The position numbers were made by a program, and so were the translations under genes. 64,000 nucleotides of DNA from Argentina anserina (Eukaryota > Streptophyta > Magnoliopsida > Rosales > Rosaceae), in NCBI RefSeq assembly GCF_933775445.1, contig NC_065874.1, positions 20,530,501 to 20,594,500 of the forward strand, in the 5' to 3' direction. The notes beneath the pieces were generated by a model that saw only the letters and a list, made by a program, of their open reading frames with translations, searched no databases and had not been told where the DNA came from. This document shows positions 24,955-38,498 of the stretch, one piece after another; positions within the stretch are counted from its first letter, which is position 1, and the number at the start of each line of letters is the position of its first letter.

Positions 24955-25859
24955 TCAAACGAGAAATGAAAACAGACACAATTGGAATAGTAAAGATACG
25001 CAAACGATGTAAAGACACTCAGTTTGAAAGAAACACACTCCCACACTTGTAAAATTCTCAAATACAATAGAAAGTCGCATCAGAAGCCTTACAGAAAGAT
25101 ACTCAAACGAGAAATGAAAAGATACACAATTGGAATAGAAAAGATACGCAAACGATGTAAAGATACACAATTGCAATAGTAAAGATACGCAAACGATGTA
25201 AAGATACTCAGTTTGAAAGAAACACACTCCCACACTTGCAAAACTCTCAAATACAATAGAAACTCGCATCAGAAGCCTTACAGAAAGATACTCAAACGAG
25301 AAATGAAAAGATACACAATTGGAATAGTAAAGATACGCAAACGATGTAAAGATACACAATTGGAATAGTAAAGATACGCAAACGATGTAAAGATACTCAG
25401 TTTGAAAGAAACACACTCCCACACTTGCAAAACTCTCAAATACAATAGAAACTCGCATCAGAAGCCTTACAGAAAGATACTCAAACGAGAAATGAAAAGA
25501 TACACAATTGGAATAGTAAAGATACGTAAACGATGTAAAGATACACAATTGGAATAGTAAAGATACGCAAACGATGTAAAGATACTCAGTTTGAAAGAAA
25601 CACACTCCCACACTTGCAAAACTCTCAAATACAATAGAAACTCGCATCAGAAGCCTTACAGAAAGATACTCAAACGAGAAATGAAAAGATACACAATTGG
25701 AATAGTAAAGATACGTAAACGATGTAAAGATACACAATTGGAATAGTAAAGATACGCAAACGATGTAAAGATACTCAGTTTGAAAGAAACACACTCCCAC
25801 ACTTGCAAAACTCTCAAATTCAATAGGGACTCGCATCAGAAAGCCTTACAAAAAGATAC
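24955..25859. repeat. 905-bp five-monomer cassette
   Basis: One 149-bp and four 189-bp monomers, opening with gaaaacagacac and closing with ttacaaaaagatac. The same cassette, with the same length order, starts at 15463 (variant), 30374, 33746, 36696 and 42408. It is a recurrent building block of the central array. Confidence 0.85.
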
Positions 25860-26233
25860 TCAAACGAGAAATGAAAAGATACACAATTGGAATAGTAAAG
25901 ATACGCAAACGATGTAAAGATACTCAGTTTGAAAGAAACACACTCCCACACTTGCAAAACTCTCAAATACAAAAGAAACTCGCATCAGAAGCCTTACAGA
26001 AGGATACTCAAACGAGAAATGAAAAGATACACAATTGGAATAGTAAAGATACGCAAACGATGTAAAGACACTCAGTTTGAAAGAAACACACTCCCACACT
26101 TGCAAAACTCTCAAATACAATAGAAACTCGCATCAGAAGCCTTACAGAAAGATACTCAAACGAGAAATGAAAAGATACACAATTGGAATAGTAAAGATAC
26201 GCAAACGATGTAAAGATACACAATTGCAATAGT

Positions 26234-26271
26234 AAAGATACGCAAACGATGTAAAGATACGCAAACGATGT
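26234..26271. repeat. 19-bp sub-repeat duplication
   Basis: Two consecutive copies of gatacgcaaacgatgtaaa with no gatacacaatt block between them. The same event recurs near 33100, 36050, 38995, 41756 and 48860, so it spread by amplification of larger units. Confidence 0.88.
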
Positions 26272-27337
26272 AAAGATACACAATTAGAATAGTAAAGATA
26301 CGCAAACGATGTAAAGATACTCAGTTTGAAAAAAACACACTCACACACTTGCAAAACTCTCAAATTCAATAGAAACTCGCATCCGAAAGCCTTACAGAAA
26401 GATACTCAAACGAGAAATGAAAAGATACACAATTGGAATAGTAATGATACGCAAACGATGTAAAGATACTCAGTTTGAAAGAAACACACTCCCACATTTG
26501 TAAAACTGTCAAATTCAATAGAAACTCGCATCAGAAAGCCTTACAGAAAGATACACAAACGAGAAATGAAAAGATACACAATTGGAATAGTAAAGATACG
26601 CAAACGATGTAAAGATACTCAGTTTAAAAGAAACACACTCCCACACTTGCAAAACTCTCAAATACAATAGAAACTCGCATCAGAAGCCTTTCAGAAAAAT
26701 ACTCAAACGAGAAATGAAAAGATACACAATTGGAATAGTAAAGATACGCAAACGATGTAAAGATACACAATTGGAATAGTAAAGATACGCAAACGATGTA
26801 AAGATACTCAGTTTGAAAGAAACACACTCCCACACTTGCAAAACTCTCAAATTCAATAGAGACTCGCATCAGAAAGCCTTACAGAAAGATACTCAAACGA
26901 GAAATGAAAACAGACACAATTGGAATAGTAAAGATACGCAAACGATGTAAAGACACTCAGTTTGAAAGAAACACACTCCCACACTTGTAAAACTCTCAAA
27001 TACAATAGAAAGTCGCATCAGAAGCCTTACAGAAAGATACTCAAACGAGAAATGAAAAGATACACAATTGGAATAGAAAAGATACGCAAACGATGTAAAG
27101 ATACACAATTGGAATAGTAAAGATACGCAAACGATGTAAAGATACTCTGTTTGAAAGAAACACACTCCCACACTTGCAAAACTCTCAAATACAAAAGAAA
27201 CTCGCATCAGAAGCCTTACAGAAAGATACTCAAACGAGAAATGAAAAGATACACAATTGGAATAGTAAAGATACGCAAACGATGTAAAGATACACAATTG
27301 GAATCGTAAAGATACGCAAACGATGTAAAGATACTCA

Positions 27338-30300
27338 GTTTGAAAGAAACACACTCCCACACTTGCAAAACTCTCAAATACAATAGAAACTCGCATCAGA
27401 AGCCTTACAGAAAGATACTCAAACGAGAAATGAAAAGATACACAATTGGAATAGTAAAGATACGCAAACGATGTAAAGATACTCAGTTTGAAAGAAACAC
27501 ACTCCCACACTTGCAAAACTCTCAAATACAATAGAAACTCGCATCAGAAGCCTTACAGAAATATACTCAAACGAGAAATGAAAAGATACACAATTGGAAT
27601 AGTAAAGATACGCAAACGATGTAAAGATACACAATTGGAATCGTAAAGATACGCAAACGATGTAAAGATACTCAGTTTGAAAGAAACACACTCCCACACT
27701 TGCAAAACTCTCAAATTCAATAGAAACTCGCATCAGAAAGCCTTACAGAAAGATACTCAAACGAGAAATGAAAAGATACACAACTAGAATAGTAAAGATA
27801 CGCAAACGATGTAAAGATACTCAGTTTGAAAGAAACACACTCACACACTTGCAAAACTCTCAAATTCAATAGAAACTCGCATCCGAAAGCCTTACAGAAA
27901 GATACACAAACGAGAAATGAAAAGATACACAATTAGAATAGTAAAGATACGCAAACGATGTAAAGATACTCAGTTTAAAAGAAACACACTCCCACACTTG
28001 CAAAACTCTCAAATACAATAGAAACTCGCATCAGAAGCCTTACAGAAAGATACTCAAACGAGAAATGAAAAGATACACAATTGGAATAGTAAAGATACGC
28101 AAACGATGTAAAGATACACAATTGCAATAGTAAAGATACGCAAACGATGTAAAGATACACAGTTTGAATGAAACACACTCCCACACTTGCAAAACTCTCA
28201 AATACAATAGAAACTCGCATCAGAAGCCTTACAGAAAGATACTCAAACGAGAAATGAAAAGATACACAATTGGAATAGTAAAGATACGCAAACGATGTAA
28301 AGATACACAATTGCAATAGTAAAGATACACAATTAGAATAGTAAAGATACGCAAACGATGTAAAGATACTCAGTTTGAAAGAAACACACTCACACACTTG
28401 CAAAACTCTCAAATTCAATAGAAACTCGCATCCGAAAGCCTTACAGAAAGATACACAAACGAGAAATGAAAAGATACACAATTGGAATAGTAAAGATACG
28501 CAAACGATGTAAAGATACTCAGTTTGAAAGAAACACACTCCCACACTTGCAAAACTCTCAAATACAATAGAAACTCGCATCAGAAGCCTTACAGAAATAT
28601 ACTCAAACGAGAAATGAAAAGATACACAATTGGAATAGTAAAGATACGCAAACGATGTAAAGATACACAATTGGAATCGTAAAGATACGCAAACGATGTA
28701 AAGATACTCAGTTTGAAAGAAACACAATCCCACACTTGCAAAACTCTCAAATTCAATAGAAACTCGCATCAGAAAGCCTTACAGAAAGATACTCAAACGA
28801 GAAATGAAAATATACACAATTGGAATAGTAAACATATGCAAACGATGTAAAGATACTCAGTTTGAAAGAAACACACTCCCACACTTGCAAAACTCTCAAA
28901 TACAATAGAAACTCGCATCAGAAGCCTTACAGAAAGATACTCAAACGAGAAATGAAAATATACACAATTGGAATAGTAAAGATACGCAAACGATGTAAAG
29001 ATACACAATTGGAATAGTAAAGATACGCAAACGATGTAAAGATACTCAGTTTGAAAGAAACACACTCCCACACTTGCAAAACTCTCAAATACAATAGAAA
29101 CTCGCATCAGAAGCCTTACAGAAAGATACTCAAACGAGAAATGAAAAGATACACAATTGGAATAGTAAAGATACGCAAACGATGTAAAGATACACAATTG
29201 GAATAGTAAAGATACGCAAACGATGTAAAGATACTCAGTTTGAAAGAAACACACTCCCACACTTGCAAAACTCTCAAATTCAATAAAGACTCGCATCAGA
29301 AAGCCTTACAGAAAGATACTCAAACGAGAAATGAAAACAGACACAATTGGAATAGTAAAGATACGCAAACGATGTAAAGACTCTCAGTTTGAAAGAAACA
29401 CACTCCCACACTTGTAAAACTCTCAAATACAATAGAAACTCGCATCAGAAGCCTTACAGAAAGATACTCAAACGAGAAATGAAAAGATACACAATTGGAA
29501 TAGAAAAGATACGCAACCGATGTAAAGATACACAATTGCAATAGTAAAGATACGCAAATGATGTAAAGATACTCAGTTTGAAAGAAACACACTCCCACAC
29601 TTGCAAAACTCTCAAATACAATAGAAACTCGCATCAGAAGCCTTACAGAAAGATACTCAAACGAGAAATGAAAAGATACACAATTGGAATAGTAAAGATA
29701 CGCAAACGATGTAAAGATACACAATTGGAATAGTAAAGATACGCAAACGATGTAAAGATACTCAGTTTGAAAGAAACACACTCCCACACTTGCAAAACTC
29801 TCAAATTCAATAGAGACTCGCATCAGAAAGCCTTACAGAAAGATACTCAAACGAGAAATGAAAACAGACACAATTGGAATAGTAAAGATACGCAAACGAT
29901 GTAAAGACACTCAGTTTGAAAGAAACACACTCCCACACTTGTAAAACTCTCAAATACAATAGAAACTCGCATCAGAAGCCTTACAGAAATATACTCAAAC
30001 GAGAAATGAAAAGATACACAATTGGAATAGAAAAGATACGCAAACGATGTAAAGATACACAATTGCAATAGTAAAGATACGCAAACGATGTAAAGATACT
30101 CAGTTTGAAAGAAACACACTCCCACACTTGCAAAACTCTCAAATACAATAGAAACTCGCATCAGAAGCCTTACAGAAAGATACTCAAACGAGAAATGAAA
30201 AGATACACAATTGGAATAGTAAAGATACGCAAACGATGTAAAGATACACAATTGGAATAGTAAAGATACGCAAACGATGTAAAGATACTCAGTTTGAAAG

Positions 30301-31484
30301 AAACACACTCCCACACTTGCAAAACTCTCAAATACAATAGAAACTCGCATCAGAAAGCCTTACAGAAAGATACTCAAACGAGAAATGAAAACAGACACAA
30401 TTGGAATAGTAAAGATACGCAAACGATGTAAAGACACTCAGTTTGAAAGAAACACACTCCCACACTTGTAAAACTCTCAAATACAATAGAAAGTCGCATC
30501 AGAAGCCTTACAGAAAGATACTCAAACGAGAAATGAAAAGATACACAATTGGAATAGAAAAGATACGCAAACGATGTAAAGATACACAATTGCAATAGTA
30601 AAGATACGCAAACGATGTAAAGATACTCAGTTTGAAAGAAACACACTCCCACACTTGCAAAACTCTCAAATACAATAGAAACTCGCATCAGAAGCCTTAC
30701 AGAAAGATACTCAAACGAGAAATGAAAAGATACACAATTGGAATAGTAAAGATACGCAAACGATGTAAAGATACACAATTGGAATAGTAAAGATACGCAA
30801 ACGATGTAAAGATACTCAGTTTGAAAGAAACACACTCCCACACTTGCAAAACTCTCAAATACAATAGAAACTCGCATCAGAAGCCTTACAGAAAGATACT
30901 CAAACGAGAAATGAAAAGATACACAATTGGAATAGTAAAGATACGTAAACGATGTAAAGATACACAATTGGAATAGTAAAGATACGCAAACGATGTAAAG
31001 ATACTCAGTTTGAAAGAAACACACTCCCACACTTGCAAAACTCTCAAATACAATAGAAACTCGCATCAGAAGCCTTACAGAACGATACTCAAACGAGAAA
31101 TGAAAAGATACACAATTGGAATAGTAAAGATACGTAAACGATGTAAAGATACACAATTGGAATAGTAAAGATACGCAAACGATGTAAAGATACTCAGTTT
31201 GAAAAAAACACACTCCCACACTTGCAAAACTCTCAAATTCAATAGAGACTCGCATCAGAAAGCCTTACAAAAAGATACTCAAACGAGAAATGAAAAGATA
31301 CACAATTGGAATAGTAAAGATACGCAAACGATGTAAAGATACTCAGTTTGAAAGAAACACACTCCCACACTTGCAAAACTCTCAAATACAAAAGAAACTC
31401 GCATCAGAAGCCTTACAGAAAGATACTCAAACGAGAAATGAAAAGATACACAATTGGAATAGTAAAGATACGCAAACGATGTAA
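27338..31484. repeat. Large duplicated segment, copy 2
   Basis: Second copy of 22320-26065. Where copy 1 has a single 148-bp monomer (23003-23150), this copy has units of 189, 211 and 149 bp (28021-28569), a net gain of 401 bp. The 211-bp unit carries the 22-bp sub-repeat duplication. Confidence 0.85.
28793..30373. repeat. Three tandem 527-bp trimers, second set
   Basis: Units start at 28793, 29320 and 29847. They correspond one to one with the set at 23374-24954, at +5419. Private changes include gaaaatatac at the first unit (near 28806) and gactctcag (near 29379). Confidence 0.85.
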
Positions 31485-32597
31485 AGATACACAATTAGAA
31501 TAGTAAAGATACGCAAACGATGTAAAGATACTCAGTTTGAAAAAAACACACTCACACACTTGCAAAACTCTCAAATTCAATAGAAACTCGCATCCGAAAG
31601 CCTTACAGAAAGATACTCAAACGAGAAATGAAAAGATACACAATTGGAATAGTAATGATACGCAAACGATGTAAAGATACACAATTAGAATAGTAAAGAT
31701 ACGCAAACGATGTAAAGATACTCAGTTTGAAAGAAACACACTCCCACACTTGCAAAACTCTCAAATTCAATAGAGACTCGCATCAGAAGCCTTACAGAAA
31801 GATACTCAAACGAGAAATGAAAAGATACACAATTGGAATAGTAAAGATACGCAAACGATGTAAAGATACACAATTAGAATAGTAAAGATACGCAAACGAT
31901 GTAAAGATACTCAGTTTGAAAGAAACACACTCCCACACTTGCAAAACTCTCAAATTCAATAGAGACTCGCATCAGAAAGCCTTACAAAAAGATACTCAAA
32001 CGAGAAATGAAAAGATACACAATTGGAATAGTAAAGATACGCAAACGATGTAAAGATACTCAGTTTGAAAGAAACACACTCCCACACTTGCAAAACTCTC
32101 AAATACAATAGAAACTCGCATCAGAAGCCTTACAGAAAGATACTCAAACGAGAAATGAAAAGATACACAATTGGAATAGTAAAGATACGCAAACGATGTA
32201 AAGATACACAATTAGAATAGTAAAGATACGCAAACGATGTAAAGATACTCAGTTTGAAAAAAACACACTCACACACTTGCAAAACTCTCAAATTCAATAG
32301 AAACTCGCATCCGAAAGCCTTACAGAAAGATACTCAAACGAGAAATGAAAAGATACACAATTGGAATAGTAATGATACGCAAACGATGTAAAGATACTCA
32401 GTTTGAAAGAAACACACTCCCACATTTGTAAAACTGTCAAATTCAATAGAAACTCGCATCAGAAAGCCTTACAGAAAGATACACAAACGAGAAATGAAAA
32501 GATACACAATTGGAATAGTAAAGATACGCAAACGATGTAAAGATACTCAGTTTAAAAGAAACACACTCCCACACTTGCAAAACTCTCAAATACAATA

Positions 32598-35548
32598 GAA
32601 ACTCGCATCAGAAGCCTTACAGAAAAATACTCAAACGAGAAATGAAAAGATACACAATTGGAATAGTAAAGATACGCAAACGATGTAAAGATACACAATT
32701 GGAATAGTAAAGATACGCAAACGATGTAAAGATACTCAGTTTGAAAGAAACACACTCCCACACTTGCAAAACTCTCAAATACAATAGAAACTCGCATCAG
32801 AAGCCTTACAGAAAGATACTCAAACGAGAAATGAAAAGATACACAATTGGAATAGTAAAGATACGCAAACGATGTAAAGATACACAATTGGAATAGTAAA
32901 GATATGCAAACGATGTAAAGATACTCAGTTTGAAAGAAACACACTCCCACACTTGCAAAACTCTCAAATACAATAGAAACTCGCATCAGAAGCCTTACAG
33001 AAAGATACTCAAACGAGAAATGAAAAGATACACAATTGGAATAGTAAAGATACGCAAACGATGTAAAGATACACAATTGCAATAGTAAAGATACGCAAAC
33101 GATGTAAAGATACGCAAACGATGTAAAGATACACAATTAGAATAGTAAAGATACGCAAACGATGTAAAGATACTCAGTTTGAAAAAAACACACTCACACA
33201 CTTGCAAAACTCTCAAATTCAATAGAAACTCGCATCCGAAAGCCTTACAGAAAGATACTCAAACGAGAAATGAAAAGATACACAATTGGAATAGTAATGA
33301 TACGCAAACGATGTAAAGATACTCAGTTTGAAAGAAACACACTCCCACATTTGTAAAACTGTCAAATTCAATAGAAACTCGCATCAGAAAGCCTTACAGA
33401 AAGATACACAAACGAGAAATGAAAAGATACACAATTGGAATAGTAAAGATACGCAAACGATGTAAAGATACTCAGTTTAAAAGAAACACACTCCCACACT
33501 TGCAAAACTCTCAAATACAATAGAAACTCGCATCAGAAGCCTTACAGAAAAATACTCAAACGAGAAATGAAAAGATACACAATTGGAATAGTAAAGATAC
33601 GCAAACGATGTAAAGATACACAATTGGAATAGTAAAGATACGCAAACGATGTAAAGATACTCAGTTTGAAAGAAACACACTCCCACACTTGCAAAACTCT
33701 CAAATTCAATAGAGACTCGCATCAGAAAGCCTTACAGAAAGATACTCAAACGAGAAATGAAAACAGACACAATTGGAATAGTAAAGATACGCAAACGATG
33801 TAAAGACACTCAGTTTGAAAGAAACACACTCCCACACTTGTAAAACTCTCAAATACAATAGAAAGTCGCATCAGAAGCCTTACATAAAGATACTCAAACG
33901 AGAAATGAAAAGATACACAATTGGAATAGAAAAGATACGCAAACGATGTAAAGATACACAATTGCAATAGTAAAGATACGCAAACGATGTAAAGATACTC
34001 AGTTTGAAAGAAACACACTCCCACACTTGCAAAACTCTCAAATACAATAGAAACTCGCATCAGATGCCTTACAGAAAGATACTCAAACGAGAAATGAAAA
34101 GATACACAATTGGAATAGTAAAGATACGCAAACGATGTAAAGATACACAATTGGAATAGTAAAGATACGCAAACGATGTAAAGATACTCAGTTTGAAAGA
34201 AACACACTCCCACACTTGCAAAACTCTCAAATACAATAGAAACTCGCATCAGAAGCCTTACAGAAAGATACTCAAACGAGAAATGAAAAGATACACAATT
34301 GGAATAGTAAAGATACGTAAACGATGTAAAGATACACAATTGGAATAGTAAAGATACGCAAACGATGTAAAGATACTCAGTTTGAAAGAAACACACTCCC
34401 ACACTTGCAAAACTCTCAAATACAATAGAAACTCGCATCAGAAGCCTTACAGAAAGATACTCAAACGAGAAATGAAAAGATACACAATTGGAATAGTAAA
34501 GATACGTAAACGATGTAAAGATACACAATTGGAATAGTAAAGATACGCAAACGATGTAAAGATACTCAGTTTGAAAGAAACACACTCCCACACTTGCAAA
34601 ACTCTCAAATTCAATAGAGACTCGCATCAGAAAGCCTTACAAAAAGATACTCAAACGAGAAATGAAAAGATACACAATTGGAATAGTAAAGATACGCAAA
34701 CGATGTAAAGATACTCAGTTTGAAAGAAACACACTCCCACACTTGCAAAACTCTCAAATACAATAGAAACTCGCATCAGAAGCCTTACAGAAAAATACTC
34801 AAACGAGAAATGAAAAGATACACAATTGGAATAGTAAAGATACGCAAACGATGTAAAGACACTCAGTTTGAAAGAAACACACTCCCACACTTGCAAAACT
34901 CTCAAATACAATAGAAACTCGCATCAGAAGCCTTACAGAAAGATACTCAAACGAGAAATGAAAAGATACACAATTGGAATAGTAAAGATACGCAAACGAT
35001 GTAAAGACACTCAGTTTGAAAGAAACACACTCCCACACTTGCAAAACTCTCAAATACAATAGAAACTCGCATCAGAAGCCTTACAGAAAGATACTCAAAC
35101 GAGAAATGAAAAGATACACAATTGGAATAGTAAAGATACGCAAACGATGTAAAGATACACAATTAGAATAGTAAAGATACGCAAACGATGTAAAGATACT
35201 CAGTTTGAAAAAAACACACTCACACACTTGCAAAACTCTCAAATTCAATAGAAACTCGCATCCGAAAGCCTTACAGAAAGATACTCAAACGAGAAATGAA
35301 AAGATACACAATTGGAATAGTAATGATACGCAAACGATGTAAAGATACTCAGTTTGAAAGAAACACACTCCCACATTTGTAAAACTGTCAAATTCAATAG
35401 AAACTCGCATCAGAAAGCCTTACAGAAAGATACACAAACGAGAAATGAAAAGATACACAATTGGAATAGTAAAGATACGCAAACGATGTAAAGATACTCA
35501 GTTTAAAAGAAACACACTCCCACACTTGCAAAACTCTCAAATACAATA
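32598..35548. repeat. HOR B copy 1 (17 monomers, 2951 bp)
   Basis: First phased copy of a 17-monomer unit. The array already resembles this HOR from about 32,000. It contains the 249-bp monomer with the 19-bp duplication (ends near 33225), gtaatgatac, catttgtaaaactgtc, a 905-bp cassette and three short monomers. Confidence 0.9.
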
Positions 35549-38498
35549 GAAACTCGCATCAGAAGCCTTACAGAAAAATACTCAAACGAGAAATGAAAAG
35601 ATACACAATTGGAATAGTAAAGATACGCAAACGATGTAAAGATACACAATTGGAATAGTAAAGATACGCAAACGATGTAAAGATACTCAGTTTGAAAGAA
35701 ACACACTCCCACACTTGCAAAACTCTCAAATACAATAGAAACTCGCATCAGAAGCCTTACAGAAAGATACTCAAACGAGAAATGAAAAGATACACAATTG
35801 GAATAGTAAAGATACGCAAACGATGTAAAGATACACAATTGGAATAGTAAAGATATGCAAACGATGTAAAGATACTCAGTTTGAAAGAAACACACTCCCA
35901 CACTTGCAAAACTCTCAAATACAATAGAAACTCGCATCAGAAGCCTTACAGAAAGATACTCAAACGAGAAATGAAAAGATACACAATTGGAATAGTAAAG
36001 ATACGCAAACGATGTAAAGATACACAATTGCAATAGTAAAGATACGCAAACGATGTAAAGATACGCAAACGATGTAAAGATACACAATTAGAATAGTAAA
36101 GATACGCAAACGATGTAAAGATACTCAGTTTGAAAAAAACACACTCACACACTTGCAAAACTCTCAAATTCAATAGAAACTCGCATCAGAAGCCTTACAG
36201 AAAGATACTCAAACGAGAAATGAAAAGATACACAATTGGAATAGTAATGATACGCAAACGATGTAAAGATACTCAGTTTGAAAGAAACACACTCCCACAT
36301 TTGTAAAACTGTCAAATTCAATAGAAACTCGCATCAGAAAGCCTTACAGAAAGATACACAAACGAGAAATGAAAAGATACACAATTGGAATAGTAAAGAT
36401 ACGCAAACGATGTAAAGATACTCAGTTTAAAAGAAACACACTCCCACACTTGCAAAACTCTCAAATACAATAGAAACTCGCATCAGAAGCCTTACAGAAA
36501 AATACTCAAACGAGAAATGAAAAGATACACAATTGGAATAGTAAAGATACGCAAACGATGTAAAGATACACAATTGGAATAGTAAAGATACGCAAACGAT
36601 GTAAAGATACTCAGTTTGAAAGAAACACACTCCCACACTTGCAAAACTCTCAAATTCAATAGAGACTCGCATCAGAAAGCCTTACAGAAAGATACTCAAA
36701 CGAGAAATGAAAACAGACACAATTGGAATAGTAAAGATACGCAAACGATGTAAAGACACTCAGTTTGAAAGAAACACACTCCCACACTTGTAAAACTCTC
36801 AAATACAATAGAAAGTCGCATCAGAAGCCTTACATAAAGATACTCAAACGAGAAATGAAAAGATACACAATTGGAATAGAAAAGATACGCAAACGATGTA
36901 AAGATACACAATTGCAATAGTAAAGATACGCAAACGATGTAAAGATACTCAGTTTGAAAGAAACACACTCCCACACTTGCAAAACTCTCAAATACAATAG
37001 AAACTCGCATCAGATGCCTTACAGAAAGATACTCAAACGAGAAATGAAAAGATACACAATTGGAATAGTAAAGATACGCAAACGATGTAAAGATACACAA
37101 TTGGAATAGTAAAGATACGCAAACGATGTAAAGATACTCAGTTTGAAAGAAACACACTCCCACACTTGCAAAACTCTCAAATACAATAGAAACTCGCATC
37201 AGAAGCCTTACAGAAAGATACTCAAACGAGAAATGAAAAGATACACAATTGGAATAGTAAAGATACGTAAACGATGTAAAGATACACAATTGGAATAGTA
37301 AAGATACGCAAACGATGTAAAGATACTCAGTTTGAAAGAAACACACTCCCACACTTGCAAAACTCTCAAATACAATAGAAACTCGCATCAGAAGCCTTAC
37401 AGAAAGATACTCAAACGAGAAATGAAAAGATACACAATTGGAATAGTAAAGATACGTAAACGATGTAAAGATACACAATTGGAATAGTAAAGATACGCAA
37501 ACGATGTAAAGATACTCAGTTTGAAAGAAACACACTCCCACACTTGCAAAACTCTCAAATTCAATAGAGACTCGCATCAGAAAGCCTTACAAAAAGATAC
37601 TCAAACGAGAAATGAAAAGATACACAATTGGAATAGTAAAGATACGCAAACGATGTAAAGATACTCAGTTTGAAAGAAACACACTCCCACACTTGCAAAA
37701 CTCTCAAATACAATAGAAACTCGCATCAGAAGCCTTACAGAAAAATACTCAAACGAGAAATGAAAAGATACACAATTGGAATAGTAAAGATACGCAAACG
37801 ATGTAAAGACACTCAGTTTGAAAGAAACACACTCCCACACTTGCAAAACTCTCAAATACAATAGAAACTCGCATCAGAAGCCTTACAGAAAGATACTCAA
37901 ACGAGAAATGAAAAGATACACAATTGGAATAGTAAAGATACGCAAACGATGTAAAGACACTCAGTTTGAAAGAAACACACTCCCACACTTGCAAAACTCT
38001 CAAATACAATAGAAACTCGCATCAGAAGCCTTACAGAAAGATACTCAAACGAGAAATGAAAAGATACACAATTGGAATAGTAAAGATACGCAAACGATGT
38101 AAAGATACACAATTAGAATAGTAAAGATACGCAAACGATGTAAAGATACTCAGTTTGAAAAAAACACACTCACACACTTGCAAAACTCTCAAATTCAATA
38201 GAAACTCGCATCCGAAAGCCTTACGGAAAGATACTCAAACGAGAAATGAAAAGATACACAATTGGAATAGTAATGATACGCAAACGATGTAAAGATACTC
38301 AGTTTGAAAGAAACACACTCCCACATTTGTAAAACTGTCAAATTCAATAGAAACTCGCATCAGAAAGCCTTACAGAAAGATACACAAACGAGAAATGAAA
38401 AGATACACAATTGGAATAGTAAAGATACGCAAACGTTGTAAAGATACTCAGTTTAAAAGAAACACACTCCCACACTTGCAAAACTCTCAAATACAATA
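35549..38498. repeat. HOR B copy 2 (17 monomers, 2950 bp)
   Basis: Monomer starts read directly give lengths 189,189,249,148,149,189,149,189,189,189,189,149,148,148,189,149,149, which sum to 2950. It is one base shorter than copy 1 because catccgaaagcc is catcagaagcc here (near 36184). Confidence 0.92.

Larger units (their letters stand above)
22320..26065. repeat. Large duplicated segment, copy 1
   Basis: Matches 27338-31484. The offset is 5018 bp up to about 23.1 kb and 5419 bp after it, because copy 2 has two extra monomers. It includes three 527-bp trimers and a 905-bp pentamer cassette. Confidence 0.85.
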
